Part shown: piece by piece, positions 1 to 11,008 of the stretch
Numbering within the stretch: the first letter of the stretch is position 1
Layout of the letters: the number at the start of each line of letters is the position of its first letter
NCBI RefSeq assembly: GCF_003590095.1
Contig: NC_039491.1
Location: 5,704,001 to 5,768,000, forward strand
From: Trichoplusia ni
Lineage: Eukaryota > Arthropoda > Insecta > Lepidoptera > Noctuidae
Length of the DNA stretch: 64,000 bases
Direction: 5' to 3'
Notes under the pieces: generated by a model
Databases searched by the model: none
The model's input: the letters and a program-made list of their open reading frames with translations, nothing else
What the model was told of the DNA's origin: nothing
Position numbers and translations under genes: made by a program

Positions 1-675
1 ACCTTAAAAAAACATGTTTATCCACACAAATTTTAATTTTAAACTACCGGGTTTTTATTTACAGCAAGCGTGATGTCACTATAATCCTAACAATTGAAAC
101 AATCAAGTCGAATAGCAATTATACACGTTATATTTCGAACGAACTCACAATGCAATATCAAAGTGCAGATTCTAACATAATTTCACGGGCCACTACATTC
201 CAGTTAAATCACGATAGATATAAATCTACTGGAAGGGTCTTTTTATATATAACATAAGCAATAATAAAGGCAACTTCAAATAAATTCAGGGCTTTTTATG
301 TGTATTAATGGATATATATTTTTTCTTACAAAAAGGATCGTATTTTAATTCCTTGCAGAAATAAATGCAGTAAAAATAACTAAAATAAACAAGCGCATTG
401 AAGGCTCTACCTAGCGGTTGAATATTAAAATTTTACTCGAAACAACTGTAATCAGACCTCGTTGAGATATTCCAAGGAATTATCTTGAAGACTAGTTGTC
501 GGACATTTTTCATTCTTATTACAAAGGTGGCTGACTTTCCTGTACCTTGGTTTATCTATATAGCTACAGGTAACGGCTTGAAACAGTTATTTAATCAATA
601 AAATATTTCATTTGATTGGACTTGGTTCACGTATTTGGACATATATTACACCAAAGTTTTGCAAGGCTTCGCAGA

Positions 676-714
676 ATCTTTTTAGCTTTCCATATCATCT
701 TTTTAGCTTTCCAT
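676..714. repeat. 21-bp tandem duplication, two copies
   Basis: ATCTTTTTAGCTTTCCAT occurs at 676-693 and again at 697-714, identical over 18 bases with a period of 21. It is immediately followed by the inverted repeat at 715-738. Confidence 0.85.
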
Positions 715-738
715 GCTTAAACCTTTTTAGGTTTAAGC
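715..738. repeat. Short perfect inverted repeat, 9-bp stem
   Basis: GCTTAAACC at 715-723 and its exact complement GGTTTAAGC at 730-738 flank a six-base T-rich loop. Nothing shows a function; it may be part of the neighbouring repeat. Confidence 0.8.
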
Positions 739-747
739 TCGAACCCT

Positions 748-865
748 ATCACTGAAACTTCCCTGTCTGTCCGTCCATCACCAGGCAGTTAGGTACAAAG
801 TTGAATTTTTTGCAGTTACGTAACCTATTTCTGCTACTGATATAAAAAGCAATCTAAAAATAAAC
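748..865 (+). repeat. Dispersed insect repeat, diverged copy A
   Basis: CTGTCTGTCCGTCCATCACC at 763-782 is followed by a TTGAATTTTTTGCAG stretch and then CTATTTCTGCTACTGATA and AATCTAAAAATAAAC (to 865). This order matches a better preserved copy at 61600-61725, where the middle reads TATTTCTGTTGCCGCTTTTA and the end ACAAATACTAAAAACAAAAC. From memory this module is common in lepidopteran and other insect genomes, but its source element is not certain. Both copies lie in the same orientation. Confidence 0.5.
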
Positions 866-1417
866 TTTTAGATTAAGCAACGATTGCTATTGTCATAAAT
901 TTAACATCAACGAACGTATTCGTTTATCTGTAGCTATGTTTATACGAATCCCTCTGTTTGACGAGTCCGACTCTCACTTGACCGGTTTTTATTTACATTT
1001 TCATTCAGCAGTTAAGACTTTATTACTTTACGTTAAAAACATACGTTTGTTCCTATCTCTATAACCCTCAACTGATTTATTAAAATCTTATTAGTCAGTA
1101 CTTAGTCATGTCTCTTCATTACGCCAAATTACTTTAATATTATTTACAAGCAATAGCAGTGTTAGCGCACATAAACCTCTCCTAAAATGGAGGCAATACG
1201 CGTCGCCAACAGGCTAGGCAAGCGGGTTAATGACCGCAAAGCCAGCCCTTACGCATCGGTGACGCTGCTTAATCTTAGCCCATGTAAAGGTATATGTACC
1301 TACTAGGAATAACATGGCCTGTTCATTCAGGCATATATTGTGCTGCAAATTTGTTACAATGCGAGTTACTATAATACTGAGGAATTTTAAGTTAGCATAC
1401 CTTTTTTTTATAATCTA
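866..1417. other. Noncoding, contains a GC islet
   Basis: Plain AT-rich DNA except for the GC-rich islet at 1187-1306, listed separately. Nothing else is recognisable. Confidence 0.5.
1187..1306 (+). other. GC-rich islet with a 39-codon ATG ORF, function unknown
   Basis: About 100 bases rich in CpG stand out sharply from the AT-rich flanks. They hold an open frame from the ATG at 1187 to the TAG at 1304-1306, 39 codons, beginning MEAIRVANRLGKRV. The frame upstream is closed by TAA at 1172-1174. I do not recognise the peptide. It could be a small peptide gene, a conserved noncoding element or an old insertion; the base composition is the only positive evidence. Confidence 0.2.
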
Positions 1418-1687
1418 TCTATACTAATATATAAACCTGAAGAGTTTGTTTGTTTGTTTGTTTGTTTGTTTGAACGCGCTAATCTCAGGAACTACTGGTC
1501 CAAATTGAAAAATTCTTTTTGTGTTGAGTAGACAATTAATCGAGGAAGGCTTTAGGCTATAAACCATCACGCTGCGACTAATAGGAGCGAAGATACAATG
1601 GAAAATGTGAAAAAAATACAGGAGGGGTATAAATCATAACTTACATCTTCTTCTACCCACGGGAACGAAGTCGCGGGCAACAGCTAG
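1418..1687 (+). mobile_element. Non-autonomous Helitron (Lep1-like), near full length
   Basis: The 5' end reads TCTATACTAATATATAAACC, the lepidopteran Helitron start in slightly altered form. It is followed by a (GTTT) run and a 'GGAACTACTGGTCCAAATTG' block. The 3' end has a GC-rich hairpin region (about 1656-1677), then GGGCAACAGCTAG ending at 1687. The base before is A (1417) and the base after is T (1688), the expected A|T insertion site with no duplication. It has no coding capacity, so it would have moved using a RepHel protein supplied elsewhere. Both termini match the copy at 37690-38003. Confidence 0.8.
1444..1472. repeat. (GTTT)7 microsatellite inside the Helitron
   Basis: Seven uninterrupted GTTT units plus a G. 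It lies about 26 bases inside the Helitron 5' end, where such elements usually carry a TTTG-rich stretch. It is likely to vary in length between individuals. Confidence 0.95.
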
Positions 1688-4080
1688 TTTCAAATAAACA
1701 GTGATTTAAAATATATAAAAAAATAAGAAAAAACCAATGACTCACCTAATTTGTTTTCGAGTCTGAAATTCTGATTAAAATAGAACAATTTTTGTCAAAA
1801 AAACATTAAGAAAGAGAGAGAGAGAAAATACAATATGACCTAAGTTAAATAAACAATTTAGTTGTGAGCCATTATCACTATTTTCACCTATTTTATTTTC
1901 GAGTCGGAAGCATTGATATTTTTTAGAGCAAAGAAATGTTATTTTTGTTTTTATATTATCTTTCGCTCTTCCTTTTCATTTGTCCTGTACTGTAAGTATG
2001 TTTAGGCAATTTTTGGCTTAAATATTCTAAGAAGTGTTTTTCTATGTCCAGTGTCGCTTCTGATAGTGCAATGTTCTGGGTTTGCAGAGAAAACTAGGTT
2101 GGAATAATCTAGTTTATCTGCAGAGTTAGCCAGCGTCATGATAAGCCAAGCAAGTCATTTATTTCAATTTAAACTATAGAAAAATATCTAATATGTTCAT
2201 TAGTGTTTAAATGATATTAATCGTATGACTTGCATGTTTGTGCTATGTTTTCATCATTGCATAGGCATGATAATATATCGATGCTTCAGTGAAATTTAAA
2301 AAATAATTTTCTCAAATATCTCACAAGTAGAACGATACGAACTATTTCATGTTCAATGAAAAATAAATAAACAATCCATTCAACAAAATCGGTTCAGGTT
2401 TGAGAAAATTCTCATTGCAATATACATAATATGATCGCTGCCTATAATGACTCTGTCAATTTTTAAGATAAGAAAAATAACATAATTTACATCATGACAT
2501 AGCATTGGTTTTTTTTTCTTAAATATTGTTAGATTTAGAATTCATTTCATTTAAGTAAAAGGAACTGGCCACACAGCACATTTGAATAGAGAATCAGCAT
2601 CAGTTACCAAACACACCGGTAGTATTTACAGTGCTTCTACGAAGACATTTGCCATCAGGAATATTCGGTTATCGTCGGTAAACATCGTTGCATCACACGA
2701 TTCCCGGAGTTCCGATAGTGTCAGTTGTAATCAAACGGTCGTGGAGTAAGGACGTATCAATGAATTCAAAAATGTAGAGTCAATGGCAGGTTATAACTGA
2801 CTTCGTACAAAATGCTGAGGTCGACATTTTTTTGCTTGAATTCAATTTGGATCGGCAACTGTTAGAGGATTGGAAAATATATAAAAAAGCGAATAAATAT
2901 TAATAATTTAATCATATTCTGCTCATTTGTTAAATTTTTAGACAGCACGATTTCCATGCTTAATGTATATTGAAATCGTTTGAGTTCACACAAATACGAT
3001 AAACACTGAATTCATATTTAAGTATGAAGAAACTAAAACCAAGCCAAGTTGGCTTATTTTAAATTATTTAAATACTTTGAAAACCTAACTCTATTTTATA
3101 GCAAAATTAATTATATTTAAATGTTGATGAATATTTTACACAAAAGAGGGTCTAACCCGCATCGCTGGCTTTATGCAAACTTATATAAAGCAACTTCGTT
3201 TAGTTGCAGCTCCGAAATGAGATAAAACAGGTCAAGTAGTTTAATGAATAACAATAACAGCTTTAGCAAAGTAAACTTGGACCCACTTTCCCGTTTGTGG
3301 TTAATTAGCTTTCGTAAGTAAACAGGTGGGTCACGTACAGTTATATTGTGAAGTCTGTTGTAGACGTCCAGTAGTCTCACAATAGATCATTGTGAACGGC
3401 CGCGAGGGAATATCGCCATAATCACCACGCTTGCCATGTTACAACTTCTGATTAGTGCGAGAAAATTGCAATGGCTTCTTATGAACTTGTTGTTTCTTAT
3501 GTTCCTTGTGCTTATTGTTGTGTATTAAGTTGTAACTTTTGAATAATATCAACGTATTAGATTTTAATGATCGATTGCTCGTACCTCACCAGGTTGTCCG
3601 AATATAACACGGTAAATATGAAGACCTTAATTAACATTTTTTATAATTTTAAATCATTAAGTGTAAAATAACAGACACATTGATGACACGCCAAAGAGTT
3701 ATAAATTCTTAAGCTTTATTTGAAAACAAAATTGGAGCAGAATCAAATTAAAAGTAGTTCGTTCAGAAAAAAATGGCGCTTCGGCGTTAAATAAACAAAA
3801 CAACGCATAATATATCATTCGACACGGTGACCACCCGCTGCTCATATTAAATTCGTCTTTCTGACTGTATTTTTCCCATTACTACGATGTTTAGTTACAT
3901 AAACAAACATTGGGCAACATTAAAAAGCAACTTGGTGTTTTCTAACAGAAATGAACGACAAACATCACATCGAATATTATAATTGGATTTAAAAAATGAA
4001 TACAAAATATCACGTGGTGCGATGCGCACCTCTATGAAACGAAACGATTAAGCTACAAAATGTCAAAAAGCAAAAGCACG
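1688..4080. other. Noncoding upstream flank of the SAM-domain gene
   Basis: AT-rich, no recognisable exon or complete transposon. A short (GA) run lies near 1812-1826. A 7-bp inverted repeat, TCACAAT/ATTGTGA, lies at 3377-3395. The sequence becomes GC-rich only after about 4080. Regulatory DNA of the gene at 4209 could lie here, but no motif stands out enough to name. Confidence 0.5.
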
Positions 4081-4208
4081 GAGTATTAGGGGCGGCGACC
4101 GCGGCTTATACAGGGGAGAGGGGGGCGAAGGGGAGCGTGGTCGTCAGTTTCTCGCCGACCACCGCGCCGCGAGCACGCTTTGTAATGCTCTCAGTAGTTT
4201 GACGCGAT
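4081..4208 (+). promoter_or_regulatory. GC-rich promoter / 5' UTR of the SAM-domain gene
   Basis: The sequence switches abruptly from AT-rich to strongly GC- and CpG-rich just before the start codon. Two arthropod initiator-like TCAGT motifs lie at 4144-4148 and 4191-4195; the first is inside a 7-bp inverted repeat (GTGGTCG 4137-4143, CGACCAC 4156-4162). No convincing TATA box is seen. The transcription start is inferred, not shown. Confidence 0.4.
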
Positions 4209-4670
4209 ATGGCCTCGTCTACGAACGGCAACATCGTCGTCGAGTGGTTGCGTTCGCTCCACTTGGGCCAATACGCGGAAAGTTTTATTGACAACGGATA
4301 TGATGACTTAGAAATATGTAAACAAGTAGGAGAACCAGATTTGGATGCCATTGGTGTCCTTAACCCTGCACATCGCCAGCGACTTCTACACTCTGTCAGA
4401 TCATTGAGGGAAGAAGGAGCGGCGGCTGTTTACTTTACTTTGGAAGAAGCAGCCGCCGCTCGAGACCCATGTAGATGTGAAGAAGAGGCAAGGAAGGAGC
4501 AGGCGACAGCAGCAGTAGAACCGGCTAAATACGTGGACGAATATGAAGAAGGAAAAGCAGAGTTAGTGAAGATACCCCGGATGCAACTAAAGCGTTTGCT
4601 TCGCGAACGTCTTGCTCAGGATGGGATTCGTCTTAGTCTTCAGCCATATTCCACAACGGTCAGTGTGTAG
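4209..4670 (+). CDS. SAM-domain protein, SAMD5-like, 153 residues
   Basis: The ATG at 4209 is the likely start because an in-frame TGA lies at 4200-4202. Residues about 8-68 form a SAM domain: EWLRSLHLGQYAESF (12-26), NGYDDLEICKQVGEPDL (29-45) and DAIGVLNPAHRQRLL (46-60) carry the usual hydrophobic core and the L-x-x-IG-V-x-x-x-x-HR pattern. YFTLE (75-79), an acidic Ala/Glu-rich linker (80-118) and a basic block, IPRMQLKRLLRERLAQDGIR (122-141), then SLQPYS, follow in the same order as in vertebrate SAMD5 as I recall it. SAM domains of this group mediate protein-protein assembly, probably as a cytoplasmic adaptor; the partner is unknown. No signal peptide or membrane segment is present. Vertebrate SAMD5 runs about 20 residues further after the PYS motif, and a donor-like GTCAGT at 4659 would allow that, so 'TVSV-stop' may be the read-through isoform. 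Coding is well supported; orthology with SAMD5 rather than a SASH1-type SAM protein is likely but unproven. Confidence 0.88.
   Translation: MASSTNGNIVVEWLRSLHLGQYAESFIDNGYDDLEICKQVGEPDLDAIGVLNPAHRQRLLHSVRSLREEGAAAVYFTLEEAAAARDPCRCEEEARKEQATAAVEPAKYVDEYEEGKAELVKIPRMQLKRLLRERLAQDGIRLSLQPYSTTVSV
4659..4664 (+). other. Candidate 5' splice site near the end of the SAM exon
   Basis: ACG|GTCAGT falls after codon 150, in phase 0, nine bases before the stop codon. GTCAGT is a weaker form of the GTRAGT consensus and the exon side (ACG) is poor. The position matters more than the score: it follows the conserved PYS motif after which SAMD5 continues. If used, the gene continues on an exon that I could not find in this window. 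Confidence 0.4.
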
Positions 4671-5040
4671 CCCTTAATTGTGGGCAGTGCTCTTCGCGGT
4701 ATCGACACGTGATTTGTGAAAGTGACAGGAATTTTATGAATGTTTAGTGTGTCTGGAGTGAGATGTGAGAGTTTGCACGATGTATACACGGAGCCGACCG
4801 CGTAGAGACACTGCCCGCGCCTTGTTATTTCTTTTGAATTAGTCTGTGTGTGGTGCGGCCCGTCTTCGACCGCCCCGAGCGAATCGCTCCTCGGGACGTG
4901 TTGCCATAAAGTTTGTTGCGTGCGTGATTTCCCTCGAGATGAGGAGTTTGCGCGCCTTCCTGTCGTGAGAAGATTGTAATCGCGTGCCTGCCGGCTCTAA
5001 ATTGGGTTTTACGATAAATCGCGAAACCTGTTTTAGCTCC
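4671..5040 (+). other. GC-rich sequence after the stop codon, probable 3' UTR
   Basis: The CpG-rich composition of the exon continues for about 370 bases past the stop codon, then falls to the AT-rich background near 5040. This suggests transcribed, constrained sequence, such as a 3' UTR of an unspliced isoform or a promoter-associated CpG-rich block. A palindrome, GAGCGAATCGCTC, lies within it, flanked by CCC-GAG/CTC-GGG complementarity (about 4875-4900). Confidence 0.4.
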
Positions 5041-8000
5041 CTTAGGCGTTAATTAGTAATACAGCTTGTTCTGACATGAAACAAAGATCTAATTTTGCAA
5101 TTACCACCTATATTCCGATGAAAAGTGAAATTTATATTCATAATGTTGTCGGCACTAAAGTTACTCGTGACTTTCTGGTTAGGTTTTTATTCTTAATCGT
5201 TCACTGCACTAATAATCAAGGAATTTGAGGTATAATGGAAAACTAAATTAAAACGCCTACATTAAAAATAAATGGCAGTAAATTATAAAACAAATAAACA
5301 AGTGTCAATGTTGATAGTAATAAATATGAGAACTAACTGCTATTATAAACAACAAACGAGGGGTCTCATTAAAAGTTTACGTATAAAATAAAGTCCCTTT
5401 TATTAGGTCATTATAAGAAGGTAATGATATGTTATTGTACAGAAGTTTATTATTTCACTAGTAAACGTTATCTTCATCACATGGGCGGAAGCGCTTAGTT
5501 GATATTTTAATTGAGGTGTTATTAATTATTCCGTTGGGTTGTGATTAAGAGGGTGGAATATTACTAAGAGGGCACGCCTTTCCAAATAGCATAAATCGTA
5601 ACTAGAAAATGTTCATACGTAACTTCTGCCTGCATGTCGAGTTCTTATCGTTCATTGCTTTTATTCATATCTTTATCAATAATGCATGTTGGTTCCGATT
5701 TGATAGCACTGATTACTTTGGGATTATTATCATAATTCAGGAAATTCAGAGGCAAATATTGTTTTTGTAACAATATTTAGATGCTAATTTTAAAGAAAGA
5801 GGTTTCAGTAAATCTCTCCAGATTGCTTAATTATCTAATAATAAAAAATTATAATGCTTAATAAAAGTTGTGGTTTTATCTTGTCCATCAAATAATTAGA
5901 AAGGTACCCACTTGTACCACCTTTCTAAGATTGCAAATAATAAACGTGAATGTTACTGAGCTTACCTCAATATAATTGACTAATTACGGATGATTACTTC
6001 GTGTATTTACTTGGTCATAAATGTCTAATGTTTCGGTGCGGCCATAGGCGCTATTACTTCCCTGGGTATAAAACCCAACACAAAATCCATAAATAGCTTT
6101 CCGCGTATTCTTTACTTTTTACTACTTGCAGAATTTCTTTGTTTCAAACCTGGCTTACAATGCATTGTTTCTAATAATTTCGCTAACAAGTGGTTGGAAA
6201 ATGGCACGCCACAGTGTATTGTACAATACAAAAACGATTCGAAAATAAAATAAATTCCAGAGGAATTTCCAAGGGAATGTTAACTTGCAATGTAAGTTAA
6301 GTTTCAACGAAGTTCAGCCTTACATCTATCCAATATTAAGAGTTTATTTCATATTTTTTATATCGCAATGTGAAGCGACGAGCCTACCGTAATTACCTGT
6401 GATGATTTTTTTACCGGTTTTCGGTCTCCATGTTCAAACCTGTTCGGTCTCAAGTGCGCCAAGAACCCACGTCAAACAGGCGCGCATTGGATCGCAGGCA
6501 AAAAACAATCTAAGAATGCCACTGGCATTACAAACTCCGAATCGAATCCAAGTATAGCTCGCTTAGTTACATTGTGATCTATAAATGTGCTCAGCATTCA
6601 ATAGGGACGTTAAAGACATTAAATATTTTCACATTGACATTAAACTAATTATTTCCATACAATTTCCCCATCGGAAATTTCAAAAGCACTGACGTTGATG
6701 ACATTAATGTCGTCATTTGTATCAGTGTTGCTATTAATGTAGCGGGCTGTCATAGTTACATGTTTCGGCTAATTGTTAGCGAGGCACATTGTGATCCCAC
6801 CCCCATATCTACCTGAGAACACTCCTTTTAACTTTACGGTTAACAATGGCATTGGCTAGGATTTTTTTGTCCACCGGCGCTTTGTTAAGCGATTAGCGCC
6901 GGAACTGTGCACAAAAGCTTTGACGAAATTTGGTGGTATCAGTATCGTAGTTCCGATTATTGGCCAATATTTGTATTCTGTTGGCGCACATTGTGTCTTG
7001 TACATCCGTTGTACGATCGATGTTTTTGTCAAAAGTTAGGGTCGCTCGTGTCGCAGACTGGGGTAGGACAGTGCCAGTACAACAATTTATAAACAAAAAC
7101 AATGCTGCAGTATCTAACGGAATATCTGATACTGTTGATGTTTTATGATGACGATTACGAGAACAACTCTTAGAATTCATGCTTAAGCTATTTTCAAAAA
7201 GTAATAAATGAAAGTGGTATTCCCGGTCCCTATAGGAACTTTATCCTGCTGGCAAATTGGTATAATAGTAACATTAAATATCATTTTCAGTGATAATCCT
7301 TTCCCAGTATCAGTATCTATTACAAATTCTACTCTTTTGTGCTATATGAGTGAGCCCATTATGATCCACAGCTTCCTTTAGACTGCTAATTTTAATCAAG
7401 GGGTGGCGATGTGCGGATGTTACGGATTATATCGACATTAACGCCTCTAAATGGATACGATTCCATTATAAATGATACATGACGGCATTTTATTAGCCTG
7501 GACGTAAAGGGCAAGAATCATTATCGAATATAGTTACGTCCACAAAATTTTTCGCCTGCTCTAAAAGTTGGAGATCAACAAAAAAAGGAGGTTGACAAAA
7601 ATAGTCTGTATAGAAAAGTTTGATGAGCTAAGTTGAAGTTTATAAAAAAGTAATTAAAGTATTAAAATCGATAGTCTTATCAACAATTGGAACGTCTAAA
7701 TTGACAGCTCTAGTCGCGATAGCGTCAGCAAAAAAGTCGGCCCTTTTACATTCTGACTCACATACAAAACGGTTTAAAATACCACATGTATTTAAAAAGT
7801 GTCTCACGATCAATCTTTGCTTTAATACGAAAAAAGGCTACTATCTTCTATAAACTAGAATGGTTCACTAAACAAATCCGAGTCGATGAAGAAAAAAAAA
7901 ATTAATGAACGTTCCAATGGCTCTCATAAGAATTACTTTATGGATGTAGGGAAAAAGGATACCAAAAAGGTCGATAGATATTTGTGAATGAATTTTGTTG

Positions 8001-9790
8001 AGTAAGAGAATTTTAAATTTCTTGCTTAAATTTCAAAGAAGTGGAGAAAATAAAGTTTTAATTTTCATTTATTTTAAATTGCTTTTGATTTTCTTTTGTT
8101 ACTAGAATTGGTAAAACAGCTGTTGGTATAATTAGTTAGCAACCTTTTGGTATAAAATCCCGTTCATGCTAAATCAAAAGTTATATTCATTGAGCTATGT
8201 AGCGTTTTTTGTTAGACTAATATTTGTTTTAATTAAAATTGTGCTATACAAAGAGTTGTTTGCTTTTGAGGCGAGGTTTAAAATTAGCTCGAGCGGGTTT
8301 TTCTACCTGTGTCGCCGCTTTGTTACAATGAATGTGTGCGAAGTCACGCGGTGTCGAGACTCCTTGGTATTCCTCCGTCGCTCGGGTTTTATGTGAGCCT
8401 AGTAATTTTAATCACATGCAGCGTAATAATCCTGTAGATGAGTTAACGGGACTTTACTTAGACTTCGGGTCACGTAATAATTAATTGTTATGTAACATCA
8501 CTCATTATTAATATTTAATTTATGTATTGACAGTGCCAACAGAATATCGTATTTACCACGTGTTTTAAAAGCATTCAAGGTAATATCTAAGTACAAAGAG
8601 AAATCTAACTTAAAACAAAAAAAAATAATCATTCATCAAAGAAACTAGTCTAATAATTTCCCAAGGTCAGGAACATCTACAATAGAAGTTCGGCAGGTGC
8701 GACACGATCTGAGTGAGTTTGCTTGACGCTTTCAGATGTTTGCTGTGCCCACAGACTGCTGGCCCAAAGTCGACAAACTTAGAGATTTGCTCTACGGCTC
8801 ACCAAGGAGATTAGCATCAGTAATTGTAAGGCCAGGGAAGTTTGCGGAATCTATAGTTGGCGGAATTAGATTTGTATTTTGTCAAGTCTGGTCTTTGTTG
8901 AATGTTCATTATGTTTAATTTGATAACTAAGGAGTTATTTACATCTTGATTAAGTTTATATTACGTTTCGGTGTTGTCTGTGTTTGGTCAATGTTGGTTG
9001 AATTTATTTAGGGTTTAGTCTAGCGTCGCGTCGTGCCTGCTGTATTGTTATTTTCTACAAATATGAAATATTATATAGCTCCATTATATAAACGGGGTCG
9101 GCCATTGTTAGTATAAATCCAGTGTTACTAGGACTATCTTTATTATACTTTGAACTTAAACTATTATTATTTGAATTTATGACGTTTGAACAGTAAAGAT
9201 TGAAGTATATGGCCGTGGAAGGAGTATGGCTCAATTTGTGCAGAACGCAATTCCAATCTATCTTGGTTTACTGTTTTCAATAAAAATCGTCGAAGAAATG
9301 GGGCTTTGCACGTACAGAGAAATATATATTTGCTTTTGATACGAAGCCGCGAGATTATAGCTTTCTACCTTTCAAGTTTAAACCTTAGCTTCTTATACGA
9401 AACCAAACAAAGTTTATACAATAATATTTCTCTTTTGAGGTACTCCGTTAAGAGTTTAAGCTATTATTGCTTACCGATAGCGTAGGTAGGAGCTGTTACT
9501 TTGTCATCTTGACATCAAAATGTTTGGTAGCACTATTTACATTAAGTTTAAAGTGCTTGCGATACGACGAGGCTTGAGAGGTAGAGAGTGGATACTTTCA
9601 TTAAAATTTTTAACGGTACCTACCGAACATCGTTAGTCAAGAAATAATAATTAACACGCAATGGGTATTAAAAATTCTTCATATTAAAATTTGTACATAG
9701 GTTGTGACGTAATTTTACCGATACTGTTTTATTTAGTAGTCAATAATAAAAGTAATGAACACTGCAACTTCCTGCCACACTTCCAATTAT
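5041..9790. other. Noncoding stretch
   Basis: AT-rich with many stops. Slightly GC-richer patches occur near 6430-6500 and 8290-8400. Neither shows a splice-bounded open frame that I recognise. Open stretches near 6900-7180 on both strands overlap each other and look like chance. Confidence 0.5.
5267..5272 (+). other. First AATAAA after the SAM exon
   Basis: AATAAA lies about 600 bases after the stop codon and is a possible poly(A) signal for a short transcript. In DNA this AT-rich the hexamer is common, so it is only a candidate. Confidence 0.2.
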
Positions 9791-9826
9791 TTAGTGTCGG
9801 CGCATTGCGCAAACAATTGACACTAA
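9791..9826. repeat. Nested inverted repeat
   Basis: TTAGTGTC (9791-9798) pairs exactly with GACACTAA (9819-9826). Between them lies GCGCATTGCGC, itself able to fold. The element is small, and its function is unknown. Confidence 0.6.
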
Positions 9827-10980
9827 TTCCGTAATTGTGCTTGGCTAGACACATCGACGTCCACTTTTTTAAAACTCCACACATGCGCAGTAACTTCTCG
9901 AAACAGCTAATGAATAACGCTAATGAGAGCTAACTTGCCTAATTATATTTCGATACACATGATTTCGAAAAACAGAAATTTGTATTCGGCCAAGTAAGAA
10001 GTACAGATACACATGCTACATATGAAAAAAAAAAACATCATAGGTTGAAATATTTACGTGTCTTTATATCATTACTCACCACTCCACTTATGTTTCTATC
10101 AATACTAGGTAAGTGATGCGATAAAATAACTCATATCAGTAAAGAAAAATGTGAATCACCTATCGCTTTATCTTTGCCTTCGCCAGACAACTTATAAACA
10201 TTAATTATTCCTTCGTGACCTTCTGTGATATTTCTAAGGTTGAAGAAGAATACGGCTATTAATGTACACAATACAAAATAATAGCCAAACAATTCTAATT
10301 TCGGAATAAACAAATGAAGAGCGTAAAAAAGTCATGATAACTGCTTCCAAAATAACTCAACCTTTACTGCCCACACAATACGAGTCGATGTTGTTCGATG
10401 TAACGTGTAGGTAAAGTATAATACGTAATAATACTATAATATTACCTAGTCAATATACGAACAAGGGTTTCATAATACAATCCTATTAAAATCTTAATAC
10501 CAAATTACAAAGGAATGGACTTACAGAATAAAGAAGTCCAAATTAAATCACGTAACGTTACGCAAAATTTAATCTGGTCAGTGACAGGATGAGGTTGTGT
10601 AGTAATAAAACTAGTTGGATAAGAAAGGAGGTCCATACTCGGGTTTTATGGGAGCGGCTATGAAAATTAAATGAAAAACTCACTGGATATTGGATCGGAG
10701 AGTCGCATTTACCTGCTTTGCTTATACGGTTATATTTTAATCTTATTAACTGAACTTGGGGAAAAAGCAAAAATTGTTTATTATGTTTCGATGTTCACAT
10801 TTTTGACATAATGTGAAAGTTTAGACATTTCGTTCAAGAGGTAACTTGTAAGAGCTTTTGTCTTTAAGCGACTAACCTTCAAATAAACTTATGCTATGTA
10901 ATATGCACCTATAGATTAAGTGGTTTTCGAGTAAAAACCTTCAAAGCTGTGTAAAAAAAATCACGTAGAACTTAAAATAC
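9827..10980. other. Noncoding stretch
   Basis: AT-rich. A run of 11 A lies at 10025-10035. No gene or complete transposon is seen. Confidence 0.5.
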
Positions 10981-11008
10981 TCTTCCTAATAAAATAATAT
11001 TAGGAAGA
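10981..11008. repeat. Perfect hairpin, 11-bp stem, 6-base loop
   Basis: TCTTCCTAATA (10981-10991) and its exact complement TATTAGGAAGA (10998-11008) flank AAATAA. It could be the residue of a miniature transposon or a chance AT-rich hairpin; there is no target-site duplication to decide. Confidence 0.75.

Larger units (their letters stand above)
1..747. other. Noncoding left edge
   Basis: AT-rich sequence with stops in all frames and no coding signal. The only structure seen is at the right end: a 21-bp tandem pair (676-714) followed directly by a 9-bp-stem hairpin (715-738). These run into the dispersed repeat at 748 and may be its degraded left part. Confidence 0.6.

Noticed and set aside
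4106..4351. Minus-strand open frame opposite the SAM exon
   Set aside because: It is the antisense shadow of a GC-rich coding exon and has no signature of its own.
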